A stretch of 64,000 bases of DNA from Desulforapulum autotrophicum. Lineage in GTDB: Bacteria > Desulfobacterota > Desulfobacteria > Desulfobacterales > Desulfolunaceae. The stretch spans positions 1 through 64,000 of the forward strand of contig DYJE01000003.1 in NCBI GenBank assembly GCA_020723285.1, read 5' to 3'. The notes under the pieces were generated by a model. The model was not told where the DNA came from, did no database searches, and saw only the letters and a list, made by a program, of their open reading frames with translations. Every line of letters begins with the position of its first letter. Within the stretch, counting starts at the first letter, position 1. Shown piece after piece: positions 1 through 8,446 of the stretch. The translations under genes were made by a program, and so were the position numbers.

Positions 1-47
1 CCTCTGGGCCTTTTTCCATAGCCATCGGGCGACTTTTTACGAGTCCA
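1..47 (-). repeat. Truncated copy of palindromic repeat element
   Basis: This 47-bp stretch is the exact reverse complement of positions 14997-15043, with no mismatch seen. It ends at the terminal inverted repeat (GACTTTTTACGA at 31-42); homology stops at position 47. The rest of the element lies off the left edge of the window. It sits about 130 bp downstream of hypE. See the full copy at 14997-15142 for its structure. Confidence 0.85.
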
Positions 48-180
48 TCAACATCGAATAACGGATAACTCCATTTCGGAATTTTAATCTGACAACCGCT
101 ATATCGTTACCTTTGACAGGCATTTCAATGCAATAAAGGGGAGTACGACTCTGGGATTTTTAATGATTTGTCAATCCACT

Positions 181-1194
181 TCAGCAAATCCGGGGCAACT
201 GTTCTCCGGTCAGCATGGGAATGATCCGTTCACCACCGATCCGGGTGACCAGGGTCACGGGGGCAAGCCCGGCCGGGGTCACTTCCCCGATGACCGCTGC
301 ATCCCTTCCCAGATCGTGATTGCGCATCGTTTTCACCAGCTTTTCTGCATCATCGGCCGAGACCACCGCCACCAGTTTCCCTTCGTTGGCCACGTATAGA
401 GGGTCGATTCCCAGAATGCCGCAAAAGGCGGTCACCTCATTTCTGACCGGAACCGCCGCTTCGTGGACCCGCACCCCCAGTTGCGTGTTCTCCGCGATTT
501 CATTCAAAATGGTGGCCAGTCCGCCCCGTGTGGGGTCCCTCAGGAGTTTGACGGCCGCACCGCTTTCAAACATGGCCGCCGTCAGATGGTTGAGGGGCGC
601 TGTGTCGCTGACAAGGCCGTCCGAAATCACCAGATTTTCCCGTGCGGCCAGTATGGCGCAGCCATGATCGGCCAGGGTGCCGCTGACAATGATCTTGTCT
701 CCCGGAACGATGGACCGGCCGTCAAAGGGGGTGCCGTTGACAAGTCCGATGCCCGATGTGGTGATGAATATTTTGTCCGCCGCCCCTTTGGCCACCACCT
801 TGGTATCGCCGGTGACGATGGCGACCCCGGCCCTTTTCGCCGCTCCGGCCATGTCCGAAAGAATCCTGTCCAGATCGGACAACGGGAATCCTTCTTCCAT
901 GATCAGGGCGCAGCTGAGGTAAAGGGGCTTGGCCCCGCACATGGAAAGATCGTTCACCGTGCCGAACACCGCCAGATCCCCGATGCTTCCACCGGGGAAA
1001 AAAATCGGGTCAACCACATAGCCGTCGGTGGTGAACGCGAGCCGTGATCCGGCCACATCGAAAACAGCCCCGTCCCCCAGTTTGTCAAGAAGGGGATTGC
1101 CGAGCACCGGAAGGATCCGGTCGCGGATCAGCCGGTCGGACGTGAGGCCGCCGCTTCCATGATCCATCATGATCACGTTGTCCTGAATGTTCAT
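181..1194 (-). CDS. hypE: Hydrogenase maturation protein HypE
   Basis: HypE receives a carbamoyl group from HypF on its C-terminal cysteine, dehydrates it to thiocyanate, and passes cyanide to iron on the HypC-HypD complex during assembly of the NiFe(CN)2CO site. The 337-residue protein has the PurM/AIR-synthase-like fold features, an N-terminal DHGSGG nucleotide loop, and ends in the diagnostic PRIC tail with the modified Cys as last residue. I chose the ATG at 1194, which is preceded by AAAGGA with good spacing, over a longer in-frame start at 1215 that would run into hypD. The gene is the last of the hypCFDE cluster, with a 10-bp gap after hypD. No truncation is seen. Confidence 0.96.
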   Translation of the reverse strand: MNIQDNVIMMDHGSGGLTSDRLIRDRILPVLGNPLLDKLGDGAVFDVAGSRLAFTTDGYVVDPIFFPGGSIGDLAVFGTVNDLSMCGAKPLYLSCALIMEEGFPLSDLDRILSDMAGAAKRAGVAIVTGDTKVVAKGAADKIFITTSGIGLVNGTPFDGRSIVPGDKIIVSGTLADHGCAILAARENLVISDGLVSDTAPLNHLTAAMFESGAAVKLLRDPTRGGLATILNEIAENTQLGVRVHEAAVPVRNEVTAFCGILGIDPLYVANEGKLVAVVSADDAEKLVKTMRNHDLGRDAAVIGEVTPAGLAPVTLVTRIGGERIIPMLTGEQLPRIC

Positions 1195-1204
1195 TCGTGT
1201 CCTT

Positions 1205-2293
1205 TCATACACCATAATGATAATACGCCGCGCAGGTTCCTTCGCCCGATACCATGCACGGCCCTACGGGATGGGCGGGGGTGCAGGCTTTTTTGAAAAG
1301 AGGGCAGGACGGCGGCAGGGATTTTCCGGTAAGAATATCGCCGCAGGAGCATCCCGGCGGATCAACGGCCGTGGCCGGGCCGAGATCGAAGGCGTGTGCC
1401 GCATCGAAGGGTTTGAAGGATTCGGCGATGGAAAGGCCGCTGCCGGGAATGACGCCGATGCCCCTCCAGCGGGAATCGGCCACGGTAAACACCCGGTTCA
1501 TCAAAGCCATGGCTCCGGCGTTTCCGGAGGGGGTCACCGCACGTTCATAGGCGTTGAAAATTCCCGTTTTCCCGGACTCCACGGCCCGGACCAGTTCCGC
1601 AATGCCCAGAAGCAGGTCCACGGGTTCAAAACCTGTGACCACTCCGGGCCGACAGGTGGAAACCATGGCGTCCCTGAAATAATCCGCACCGGTCATGGCT
1701 GCCACATGACCCGGAAGGATCAGGCCGTCCACCTTTGACTCCGCTTCGCCCATCACGGCGGCGACCGCGGGGGGTGTGAGTTTGTGGGCGGAATAAACAA
1801 AAAAGTTGAAAAGTCTAAGGCGGTCCGCTTCGAGAATGGCGGCCGCCACGGTGGGGGCCGTGGTTTCGAAACCCACTCCGGCGAAAACCACCCGTTTTGT
1901 CAGATTTTTCATGGCAAGGTCAAGGGCGTCCATCACCGAATACACCACACGGACGTCGGCTCCCCCGGCCCGTTTATTCTGGAGAGAGCCGGCTGATCCC
2001 GGAACGCGGATCAGGTCCCCGAAGGTGGCGATGATCGTGTCAGGCTGTCCGGCCAGGGTGATCACGGCGTCGATGTCGGCCGTGGGCGTGACGCATACTG
2101 GGCAGCCCGGCCCGGAAAGAAGACGGATGTGCGGCGGTAGAAGGCTGCGTATCCCGTGTTTGAAAATGGACACCGTATGGGTGCCGCAGACTTCCATCAG
2201 GGTCACCGGTTTTTCGCTGATGGCCCGTATCTGCTCTGAAAGTGTTTTGCATGTGGAAGCGTCACGGTATCCGTGAGTCCAGTCCGTTGTCAT
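1205..2293 (-). CDS. hypD: Hydrogenase maturation protein HypD
   Basis: HypD is the [4Fe-4S] scaffold that, with HypC, carries the iron while its CN and CO ligands are attached. The 362-residue protein shows the family's hallmark blocks: an N-terminal EVCGTHT segment, the GPGCPVC motif near residue 85 and a cysteine-rich C-terminal region (PGCSCGDIL, then further Cys residues). Length is typical. The start codon overlaps the stop of hypF by four bases, which indicates translational coupling. The function is cytoplasmic and shared by all NiFe hydrogenases of the cell, so it need not serve only the adjacent enzyme. Confidence 0.97.
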   Translation of the reverse strand: MTTDWTHGYRDASTCKTLSEQIRAISEKPVTLMEVCGTHTVSIFKHGIRSLLPPHIRLLSGPGCPVCVTPTADIDAVITLAGQPDTIIATFGDLIRVPGSAGSLQNKRAGGADVRVVYSVMDALDLAMKNLTKRVVFAGVGFETTAPTVAAAILEADRLRLFNFFVYSAHKLTPPAVAAVMGEAESKVDGLILPGHVAAMTGADYFRDAMVSTCRPGVVTGFEPVDLLLGIAELVRAVESGKTGIFNAYERAVTPSGNAGAMALMNRVFTVADSRWRGIGVIPGSGLSIAESFKPFDAAHAFDLGPATAVDPPGCSCGDILTGKSLPPSCPLFKKACTPAHPVGPCMVSGEGTCAAYYHYGV

Positions 2294-4641
2294 ACGTTTT
2301 CCTTTAAGGGGCGCAGGGCCGCAGCGATTCCGGCCTGACCCAGGGAAAGACCGCCGTCGTTTGAGGGCACACGGCTGTGGGTGAGCACGGTGATGTTTTT
2401 TTCGGAAAGGGCCTTCGAAAGGCCCGATAAAAGAATGCCGTTCTGGAACACGCCGCCTGAAAGGGCCGCAGTTCTGATGCCGGTCTGATCAGCCAGACGC
2501 TCGCCGACAACGGCGAATATATCGATCAGGGTCTGGTGGAACCGGGCGCTGATCCGTTCTCTTTGGACCTGTGATTCCAGGTCCCGGACCACCGCCCGGA
2601 TAAGCGGCCGCATGTCAATTTCCATGACCCCATCTTTTTCAATGAAACTCTCCATTTCATACCTTTTTTCCTCCGCCGGGGCCTTTAAAGCGCAGAACTC
2701 CAGGGCCATGGCCGCCTGCCCGTCAAAAGTGTTCACCGGACACAGGCCCATGATGGCGGAGACAGCGTCGAAAAGCCGGCCCATGCTGGATGTCAGGGGC
2801 GAGTTGATGTTCCGCTCCATCATCGTGACCAGGGTTCGGGCTGTGCGGTCATCGAACAGTCGTTCATGGTCTTTGAGGAGGGGGACATCGAGATCCCACA
2901 GGCTGTTTCCGAACGTCCGGTGCAAACGGCTGATGCCCATACGCCAGGGTTCTTTCACGGCGGCGTCACCGCCGGGCATGGGCACGGTGTCCACATGGGC
3001 CGCACGGCGATAATCTTTAAGAGACGCCACCAGAACTTCACCACCCCAGATGGTTCCGTCGTCCCCGTATCCCGTGCCGTCGAAAGCGAATCCGATCACC
3101 TCGCCGGAGTACCTGTTTTCCACCATGCAGCTGACGATATGGGCGTGATGGTGCTGAACCGTCAGAACCTCGGCCGACGAAAACCTTCGGCCGTATCCGG
3201 CGGTGATGGCGTCGGGGTGTCTGTCCACAACGATAACAGAAGGATCGATATCGAAAAGCCCGGCCATGTGCATTGCGGTGTCATGAAAAAATTTAAACCC
3301 CGCAGGGGTTTCGAGATCACCGATATGCGGGCTCAGGAACGCGGTACGGTCTTTGACCAGACACAGCGTGTTTTTCATCAGACTGCCGGTGGCCAGGATG
3401 GGTCTGCACATGCTTTCCATGGGCACCGGCATGGGGACATAGCCCCTGGAACGCCTGAATACCCGGAATCGTCCGTCTATCCATCGGCCCACCGAATCGT
3501 CGCTCCGGACATGGATATCCCGGTCGTGAACAAGAAACGCGTCGGCCATGTCGGAAAGTGTTGAAAAAGCCTCATCGTTGTCCCGGACAATGGGGTCGTT
3601 TTTCGGGTTGGCGCTGGTCATCACCAGAATGTCAACGCCGTTTTGGAAAAGAAGGACATGCAGAGGCGCGTAGGGAAGCATCACCCCGATAAAAGGATTT
3701 TTCGGTGCCACAGCATCGGCGACGATATTACCAGGCAGTTTTTCTTTTTTTTTCAGGATTACAACCGGCCGGGGTGGAGACAGCAGCTGCTCCTCCTCAT
3801 CCGCGTTCACGCAGGCGAAATTGCGCACACTGTCCATGCCGGGCGCCATGACGGCGAACGGTTTGTCTCCGCGTTTTTTAAGAATTCGCAACCGGGTGAC
3901 GGCTTCCGGGTTCGCTGCGTCAACGGCCAGATGGAATCCGCCGATGCCTTTTACCGCCACGATCCGTCCTTTTTCAAGAAGGTCCACGGCCATGGAAAGG
4001 GCAAGAGGGCCGGTTGCCAAGGTTCCGTTCCGGTCGGCGAAAGAAATTGCAGGGCCGCAGTCCGGGCAGCAGTTGGTCTGTGCGTGAAACCGGCGTTCAC
4101 GGGGGTCTTCATATTCTTTCCGGCACTCCGGGCACATGGGAAAACGGTCCATGGTCGTGGTTTCGCGGTCATAGGGAAGGGCTTTGACCACGGTGAACCG
4201 GGGTCCGCAATCGGTGCAGTTGATGAACGGATAGGCGTGCCTTCGGTCGGCCGGATCATCGAGCTCGGCCTTGCAGGCTGCGCACAGGGCCGCGTCCGGG
4301 GGTACTAAGGTTCCGGCTCTTGCGGACTCACGGCTGGACTCGATGGAAAAAACAGGCCAGCCGGTGCAATTCGTCTGTTCCACATGGATCTCTGTGATTT
4401 CCGACAGCTTGGGAGGGTTTTGAGTCAGGCGCGCCCTGAACGATTCAAGGGCCGCAGGAGAACCCTCCAGGATGATTTCAACCCCTTCCGGGGTGTTGGT
4501 CACCCGGCCGGAAAGTCCAAGCTTCACGGCGGTGTTGTAGACGAAGGGTCGGAATCCCACGCCCTGGACCACACCTTTTACGAGGAGCCTTTCGCCGCGG
4601 TTGTCCGGGATTTCAAGGTTCGCTTGAGTCAACCGGGTCAT
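2290..4641 (-). CDS. hypF: Carbamoyltransferase HypF
   Basis: HypF makes the cyanide precursor: it forms carbamoyl-adenylate from carbamoyl phosphate and ATP and transfers the carbamoyl group to HypE. The 783-residue protein has the full family layout: an acylphosphatase domain (GVVQGVGFRPFVY near residue 24), two zinc-finger-like Cys pairs (CAAC with CTDC, then CPEC with CPDC) between about 110 and 190, a YrdC-like domain to about 390, and a Kae1-like C-terminal domain with the HHHAH metal-binding motif near 495. It starts 7 bp after the hypC stop and overlaps hypD by four bases, so hypCFDE is one transcription unit. Confidence 0.97.
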   Translation of the reverse strand: MTRLTQANLEIPDNRGERLLVKGVVQGVGFRPFVYNTAVKLGLSGRVTNTPEGVEIILEGSPAALESFRARLTQNPPKLSEITEIHVEQTNCTGWPVFSIESSRESARAGTLVPPDAALCAACKAELDDPADRRHAYPFINCTDCGPRFTVVKALPYDRETTTMDRFPMCPECRKEYEDPRERRFHAQTNCCPDCGPAISFADRNGTLATGPLALSMAVDLLEKGRIVAVKGIGGFHLAVDAANPEAVTRLRILKKRGDKPFAVMAPGMDSVRNFACVNADEEEQLLSPPRPVVILKKKEKLPGNIVADAVAPKNPFIGVMLPYAPLHVLLFQNGVDILVMTSANPKNDPIVRDNDEAFSTLSDMADAFLVHDRDIHVRSDDSVGRWIDGRFRVFRRSRGYVPMPVPMESMCRPILATGSLMKNTLCLVKDRTAFLSPHIGDLETPAGFKFFHDTAMHMAGLFDIDPSVIVVDRHPDAITAGYGRRFSSAEVLTVQHHHAHIVSCMVENRYSGEVIGFAFDGTGYGDDGTIWGGEVLVASLKDYRRAAHVDTVPMPGGDAAVKEPWRMGISRLHRTFGNSLWDLDVPLLKDHERLFDDRTARTLVTMMERNINSPLTSSMGRLFDAVSAIMGLCPVNTFDGQAAMALEFCALKAPAEEKRYEMESFIEKDGVMEIDMRPLIRAVVRDLESQVQRERISARFHQTLIDIFAVVGERLADQTGIRTAALSGGVFQNGILLSGLSKALSEKNITVLTHSRVPSNDGGLSLGQAGIAAALRPLKENV

Positions 4642-4647
4642 GCTGTA

Positions 4648-4869
4648 TCAGTTCTCCGGAAAGGATAAGCTTTTCAGGGTTTCCAGTGTTTCAAGGGCCG
4701 CTTCCTCGTCGATACGGTTGATGGCGTACCCTGCATGAACGATGAGGTAATCCCCAATGGCGGGATTTTCAATCAGAATGAGACTGACTTGACGGCTTAT
4801 CCCGTCGGCCTCGGCCAAGCCGTTGGTGCCTTCGATGCTTTTAAGTCGCATGGGTACGGCAAGACACAT
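4648..4869 (-). CDS. hypC: Hydrogenase maturation chaperone HypC
   Basis: HypC is the small chaperone that binds iron with HypD and later delivers the Fe(CN)2CO group to the large-subunit precursor. The 73-residue protein begins MCLAVP, where Cys2 is the essential metal-binding residue after Met removal, and carries the HAGYAI block in the middle. It is the first gene of the minus-strand hyp cluster and is transcribed away from the hydrogenase operon across a 425-bp regulatory gap. A hypA/hypB pair, normally needed for nickel insertion, is not found in the window. Confidence 0.96.
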   Translation of the reverse strand: MCLAVPMRLKSIEGTNGLAEADGISRQVSLILIENPAIGDYLIVHAGYAINRIDEEAALETLETLKSLSFPEN

Positions 4870-5090
4870 GATGTGATCTCCTGAATTGGGAATGGGTTAC
4901 TGAAAAAAAGATCGGCCCGAAGGCTCAAGCATGATTTTTACGATAAACCAGAGTCGCCTTTAAAGACAACCCTAATTTCATAATTTCAGAATCTTTGGTG
5001 ACACTCACACGTGGTATTCATGGGGAAACCGTATTTTGTTTTCATGAAATGAAAAATAGAAATGAATTTAGTAGGTTAAAATAAATAACG

Positions 5091-5104
5091 CAATTGTGCA
5101 ATTG
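5091..5104. promoter_or_regulatory. Inverted repeat overlapping the -35 box
   Basis: CAATTG-TG-CAATTG: two identical self-palindromic hexamers that together form an inverted repeat, overlapping the first bases of the -35 element. The position suits a repressor operator. The binding protein is unknown. Confidence 0.4.
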
Positions 5105-5130
5105 ACAGGTGTGGGTCTGTTCTTTATAAT
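5102..5130 (+). promoter_or_regulatory. Consensus sigma-70-type promoter of the hydrogenase operon
   Basis: TTGACA at 5102-5107 and TATAAT at 5125-5130 are both perfect consensus hexamers, separated by exactly 17 bp. Transcription would start near 5137, leaving a leader of roughly 155 nt before the GTG at 5295. A promoter this strong would normally need a repressor; see the inverted repeats at 5091-5104 and 5140-5156. Confidence 0.75.
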
Positions 5131-5139
5131 GCATGACAA

Positions 5140-5156
5140 AATTGAATTTTTCAATT
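5140..5156. promoter_or_regulatory. Inverted repeat just downstream of the predicted transcription start
   Basis: AATTGAA-TTT-TTCAATT is a perfect 7-bp-arm inverted repeat a few bases after the predicted start site. It shares the CAATT/AATTG core with the repeat at 5091-5104, which suggests both are bound by the same regulator. It could also form a small hairpin in the leader. Confidence 0.4.
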
Positions 5157-5294
5157 CCATTCAAAATGTGTTCAGTTCAATAACAGCCGATCCGATACAT
5201 AAGTATATTTCTATCTTCCTGAACCTTAAGTTTTAACGCATTAAGTCCAAAGTGTTTTTAGGATTCCAAATTCCATTTAAGGAGAGATCCCTCT

Positions 5295-5831
5295 GTGAAT
5301 GACATCACCGAAGCACGAGCTTCCCTTCAGGAGGCCATGAATTTTCTGGGTGCCCTTGCCAGCGGCATCGAACAGGCCATCGGTCAGTCGGCGACCAGTA
5401 TTTCCTTTCTGGCCGGAAAACGGCTGGGCATGCAGTTCTCAACCGGAGCGCCCACAACGGACAACATCGAACAAGCCTTGAAGACGATCCGGGATGTCCT
5501 GGTGAAGTTCGACTGTCTGTGGCATTTCGAGCCTTTCAAACCCCATGACCGGGCGTCCATGGTGGCGTGTCAAGGAGACGAAGAGGATATCCTTCTGATG
5601 TACAGCGACTGCATGATCCGCCAGTCGTTGTTCAAGTTCGGTCACGCCCAGCAGGGTTCGCTGTGCAACATGATGAACGGTTTTTTTTCTGGAGCCATCC
5701 GGAATATCATGGGTTACGAATCCTCGTTAACCATCCTTCATGCCGGTGAAAACGCCTGCCTGAAAAGGCTGACCGTCAACAGAAAGACCCATGTAGACGA
5801 TTTTCATGAAAATGGAGGATCTTCATCATGA
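5295..5831 (+). CDS. V4R-like small protein A of the hydrogenase operon
   Basis: First gene of the hydrogenase operon; function not known. The 178-residue protein begins at a GTG behind a strong AAGGAGAGA site. No membrane segment or signal peptide is seen, so it should be cytoplasmic. Its pattern (an N-terminal helix, a GKRLG segment, then SDCMIRQ, LCNMMNGFF and a late GENACLK) resembles the 4-vinyl-reductase/small-ligand-binding (V4R) fold and parallels the protein at 8443-8901 in the same operon, so the two look like diverged paralogues. Conserved cysteines at SDCMIR, SLCNMM and NACLK could bind a metal or small ligand. It overlaps the small-subunit gene by four bases. The fold assignment is tentative; a role in sensing or in hydrogenase assembly is inference. 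Confidence 0.6.
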   Translation: MNDITEARASLQEAMNFLGALASGIEQAIGQSATSISFLAGKRLGMQFSTGAPTTDNIEQALKTIRDVLVKFDCLWHFEPFKPHDRASMVACQGDEEDILLMYSDCMIRQSLFKFGHAQQGSLCNMMNGFFSGAIRNIMGYESSLTILHAGENACLKRLTVNRKTHVDDFHENGGSSS

Positions 5832-6778
5832 GCGAAAACACGACGAAAGAACCGGTTACCGTGAACCTGGAATGGCTGAGTGACTGTGGCGGCTGCCATG
5901 TGGCCGTGGTGGATCTCCACGAAAAAATCGAAAAAGTGCTTCAGGCCGTGAGTATCCAGCGCTGCCCTGTTTTGACCGATATTAAGGGCTATCCCCATGC
6001 CCGGGTGGGCCTGGTTTCCGGGGCGATCCGGACCGAACACGACCGACATGCCGCCGAGGCCATGCGGGAAAATTGTGATCTGGTCATTGCCTGGGGTTCC
6101 TGCGCCGTGTACGGCGGCATCGTGGGGGCGGGTATTGTCCACAGCCGCAACGAGATTTTCGACACGGTGTACAACAACTGCAAAACCACCGGTACCCACA
6201 CCAGTCCCTCGGTGGAGGTTTCTCCTTTAGAAAAGTTCGTGACCCCCCTTGATGAAATCATCGACGTGGACATGTATCTCCCGGGCTGTCCGCCTCATCC
6301 CGCATTTGTTTTCGATGCCCTGATCTCCCTGGTGGAAGGGCGGACGCCCAAAGCCAACAAGCGGTCTGTCTGTGGCCGGTGCAACCGGGTTATGAAGAAA
6401 ACCAGCACCGATTCCATCAAAAGCAGCTCCTCGGGTATTCCCGATCCAGCACTCTGCTTTCTCAGTCAGGGCTATATCTGCATGGGTTCCGTGACACTGG
6501 ACCGGTGTCTGGCACCCTGTCCCACCAACGGTGTGGTCTGCACAGGCTGCGCCGGGGCCACCATGCAGGTCCTTACCGAACCCAACCGTGACATCCGGAC
6601 GGAAATCGCGGACAGGATGTCCCGGATCACCCGTATACCCCGGCAGGCCATTGTCACGGAAATCGAACGGACGGCCAAGTCCCACTACTCCTACACCATG
6701 GCGTCGTCCATGATCGGAGAAAAACCCACCTTTCTCATCAACAAATGGCTGAAAGACGCGGAGGCGAGTTATGAATAG
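5828..6778 (+). CDS. Group 3-type [NiFe] hydrogenase small subunit
   Basis: Electron-transfer subunit of a cytoplasmic NiFe hydrogenase. The 316-residue protein has no twin-arginine signal. The proximal-cluster motif CGGCH is at Cys20-Cys23 with WGSCAVYGG and PGCPPHP further on. The C-terminal half carries a ferredoxin-like cysteine set (CGRC, then CMGS, CLAPC, CTGCAG) as in the MvhG/FrhG small subunits of group 3 hydrogenases, which hold medial and distal [4Fe-4S] clusters. It overlaps the upstream gene by 4 bp and the large subunit by 8 bp. HoxEFU, MvhD, HdrA and F420-binding subunits are all absent, so the electron partner is probably the ferredoxin at 8195. The exact subgroup cannot be fixed by eye. 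Confidence 0.92.
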   Translation: MSENTTKEPVTVNLEWLSDCGGCHVAVVDLHEKIEKVLQAVSIQRCPVLTDIKGYPHARVGLVSGAIRTEHDRHAAEAMRENCDLVIAWGSCAVYGGIVGAGIVHSRNEIFDTVYNNCKTTGTHTSPSVEVSPLEKFVTPLDEIIDVDMYLPGCPPHPAFVFDALISLVEGRTPKANKRSVCGRCNRVMKKTSTDSIKSSSSGIPDPALCFLSQGYICMGSVTLDRCLAPCPTNGVVCTGCAGATMQVLTEPNRDIRTEIADRMSRITRIPRQAIVTEIERTAKSHYSYTMASSMIGEKPTFLINKWLKDAEASYE

Positions 6779-8195
6779 TAAAACCATCACCATCGACCCT
6801 GTAACACGCATCGAAGGTCACGCCCGGGTGTTCCTGAATATCGGGGATGACGGGGCACTGACTTCCGCCGGTCTTGTGGTGAACGAATTGAGGGGCTTCG
6901 AGAGGATTCTTGTGGGAATGGAGGCGGACCGCATGCCTCTCATCACCGCCCGGATCTGCGGAGTCTGCCCGGCGGCCCACCATCTGGCCGCGTCCCAGGC
7001 CCTTGACAGTGCGGCGGGGGTCAAAGCACCTCCTGCGGCGGAGCTGCTGAGGGAACTTTTGTGCCTGGGGCATCTGATCCACTCCCACGTGCTTTCGATT
7101 TTCGTCCTCGAAGGTCCGGATCTGGTGTTCGGACTTGATTCGGACCCTCTTGAGAGCAATGTTGCGGGCATCGTCAAGGCCAATCCCGAACTGGCGAAAA
7201 AAGCCCTGAGGTGCAGGACTCTTGGCCAGAAAATCGGGGAACTGGTGGGCGGGAGGGGTATCCATCCTGTCACGTCGGTGGCCGGTGGAATATCCATGGT
7301 GTTCGACCATGAAAAAAAACAGCAGATCGCCGCCTGGATTCTGGAAATCAACGAACTGGTTCCTGAACTTGCAACCGCGGCCAAGGACCTGCTGCTCCGG
7401 CTTATCGATCAGCATCCGTCCCTGATGAAGGACTGGGTGATTCCCTCCTGGCATTTCGGAACGGTGAAAAACGGAAAAACCGCCATGCTCAACGGATCGT
7501 TGAGGGCCGTGGATGACCGGGGACAGGTGAAAACCGAATTCCCGACCGCCGATTACGACCGCCATCTGGTGGAAAAAGTGGTGGACTGGTCGTACATGAA
7601 GGAAGTCCGTGTGGTGCACGGCGGGACCTCGAACGATTACCGTGTCGGTCCGCTGGCACGGGTGAACCTTTCGGAGGGTTACGGCACCGAGGCCGCTGAT
7701 TTTGAACTGGCTTCACTTAGAAAACTCGGAGGTAACCCCTGTCACGCCATTGTTTTCCAGGCCTACGCCAGGGTGGTGGAACTGCTTTATGCCAGCGAAC
7801 GGGCGTTTCAGATTATCAACGATCCCGATATTCTGGGGGAAACAAGAGTTCCGGTGACGTTCAAGGGCGGCCGGGGTGTGGGGCATGTTGAAGCGCCTAG
7901 GGGAACCCTGATCCATGATTATGAAATCGATGAAAACGGTATTGTGCGTTCGGCGAACCTTATCGTCGCCACCCAGCAGAACTACGTCTCCATTAACCAT
8001 ACCATCGAAAAAGCGGCCGCTTCCCATGTCCTGGGGAAATCCGATGACGCCATGCTTCTGAATGCCATCGAATTTGGAATAAGGTGCTACGATCCCTGTC
8101 TTTCCTGTGCCACCCACGCCATGGGGGCCATGCCTATGGAAATCGTTGTGAAACGGGGACGTGATATATTGAGAACCATAAGGAGGAACGGCTGA
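6771..8195 (+). CDS. Group 3-type [NiFe] hydrogenase large (catalytic) subunit
   Basis: Catalytic subunit that splits or makes H2 at the NiFe(CN)2CO centre. The L1 motif RICGVCPAAHH supplies Cys63 and Cys66 and the L2 motif DPCLSCATH supplies Cys443 and Cys446, giving all four nickel ligands. After His449 there is a 25-residue tail, the expected substrate of the maturation protease encoded at 8919. At 474 residues it fits MvhA/HoxH-type group 3 subunits better than the longer group 1 enzymes. All catalytic residues that can be checked are intact, so it should be an active enzyme or an active-site-bearing sensor. The stop codon overlaps the ferredoxin start (TGATG). Confidence 0.95.
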   Translation: MNSKTITIDPVTRIEGHARVFLNIGDDGALTSAGLVVNELRGFERILVGMEADRMPLITARICGVCPAAHHLAASQALDSAAGVKAPPAAELLRELLCLGHLIHSHVLSIFVLEGPDLVFGLDSDPLESNVAGIVKANPELAKKALRCRTLGQKIGELVGGRGIHPVTSVAGGISMVFDHEKKQQIAAWILEINELVPELATAAKDLLLRLIDQHPSLMKDWVIPSWHFGTVKNGKTAMLNGSLRAVDDRGQVKTEFPTADYDRHLVEKVVDWSYMKEVRVVHGGTSNDYRVGPLARVNLSEGYGTEAADFELASLRKLGGNPCHAIVFQAYARVVELLYASERAFQIINDPDILGETRVPVTFKGGRGVGHVEAPRGTLIHDYEIDENGIVRSANLIVATQQNYVSINHTIEKAAASHVLGKSDDAMLLNAIEFGIRCYDPCLSCATHAMGAMPMEIVVKRGRDILRTIRRNG

Positions 8196-8446
8196 TGGTG
8201 GACATCCAACTTCACGATCAATCCTGCCGGGGTTGCGGGATGTGCGCGGACATCTGTCCCACCCGGGTGTTTGACTACGACGATGAAAAAAACAAGGCGT
8301 CCATACGCCATGCCGAAGACTGCATCGCGTGCCTGTCCTGTGCGTACATCTGTCCATCCGGGGCCATCACCCATGACAATTACCGGGTGGTGAAGAATTT
8401 TTACCGGGATCTTACGTTTTGCGGAAAAATGGAGAAATTCCTATGA
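8195..8446 (+). CDS. 2[4Fe-4S] ferredoxin of the hydrogenase operon
   Basis: An 83-residue ferredoxin with two classical CxxCxxCxxxCP motifs, CRGCGMCADICP near residue 11 and CIACLSCAYICP near residue 43. The family carries low-potential electrons in the cytoplasm. Its ATG overlaps the large-subunit stop and its stop overlaps the next start, so it is made together with the hydrogenase and is the obvious electron donor or acceptor, or an electron-relay subunit. A short C-terminal extension after residue 60 ends KMEKFL and has one more Cys. Confidence 0.93.
   Translation: MVDIQLHDQSCRGCGMCADICPTRVFDYDDEKNKASIRHAEDCIACLSCAYICPSGAITHDNYRVVKNFYRDLTFCGKMEKFL

Larger units (their letters stand above)
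4870..5294. promoter_or_regulatory. Divergent regulatory region between hyp and hydrogenase operons
   Basis: AT-rich 425-bp gap without a credible gene. For the plus strand it holds a consensus promoter (5102-5130) and two operator-like inverted repeats that flank it. A ribosome-binding site AAGGAGAGA (about 5278-5286) precedes the GTG start at 5295. I could not pick out a clear promoter for the minus-strand hypC side. Confidence 0.6.

Noticed and set aside
463-1047. Long open frame on the plus strand opposite hypE
   Set aside because: It is antisense to a clear hypE, has no ribosome-binding site and no recognisable domain; such shadow frames are frequent in this GC-rich codon context.
5828-8195. 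Bidirectional HoxEFUYH-type hydrogenase
   Set aside because: Large-subunit motifs fit, but no hoxE, hoxF or hoxU is present and the small subunit has the longer MvhG-like cysteine-rich C-terminus.
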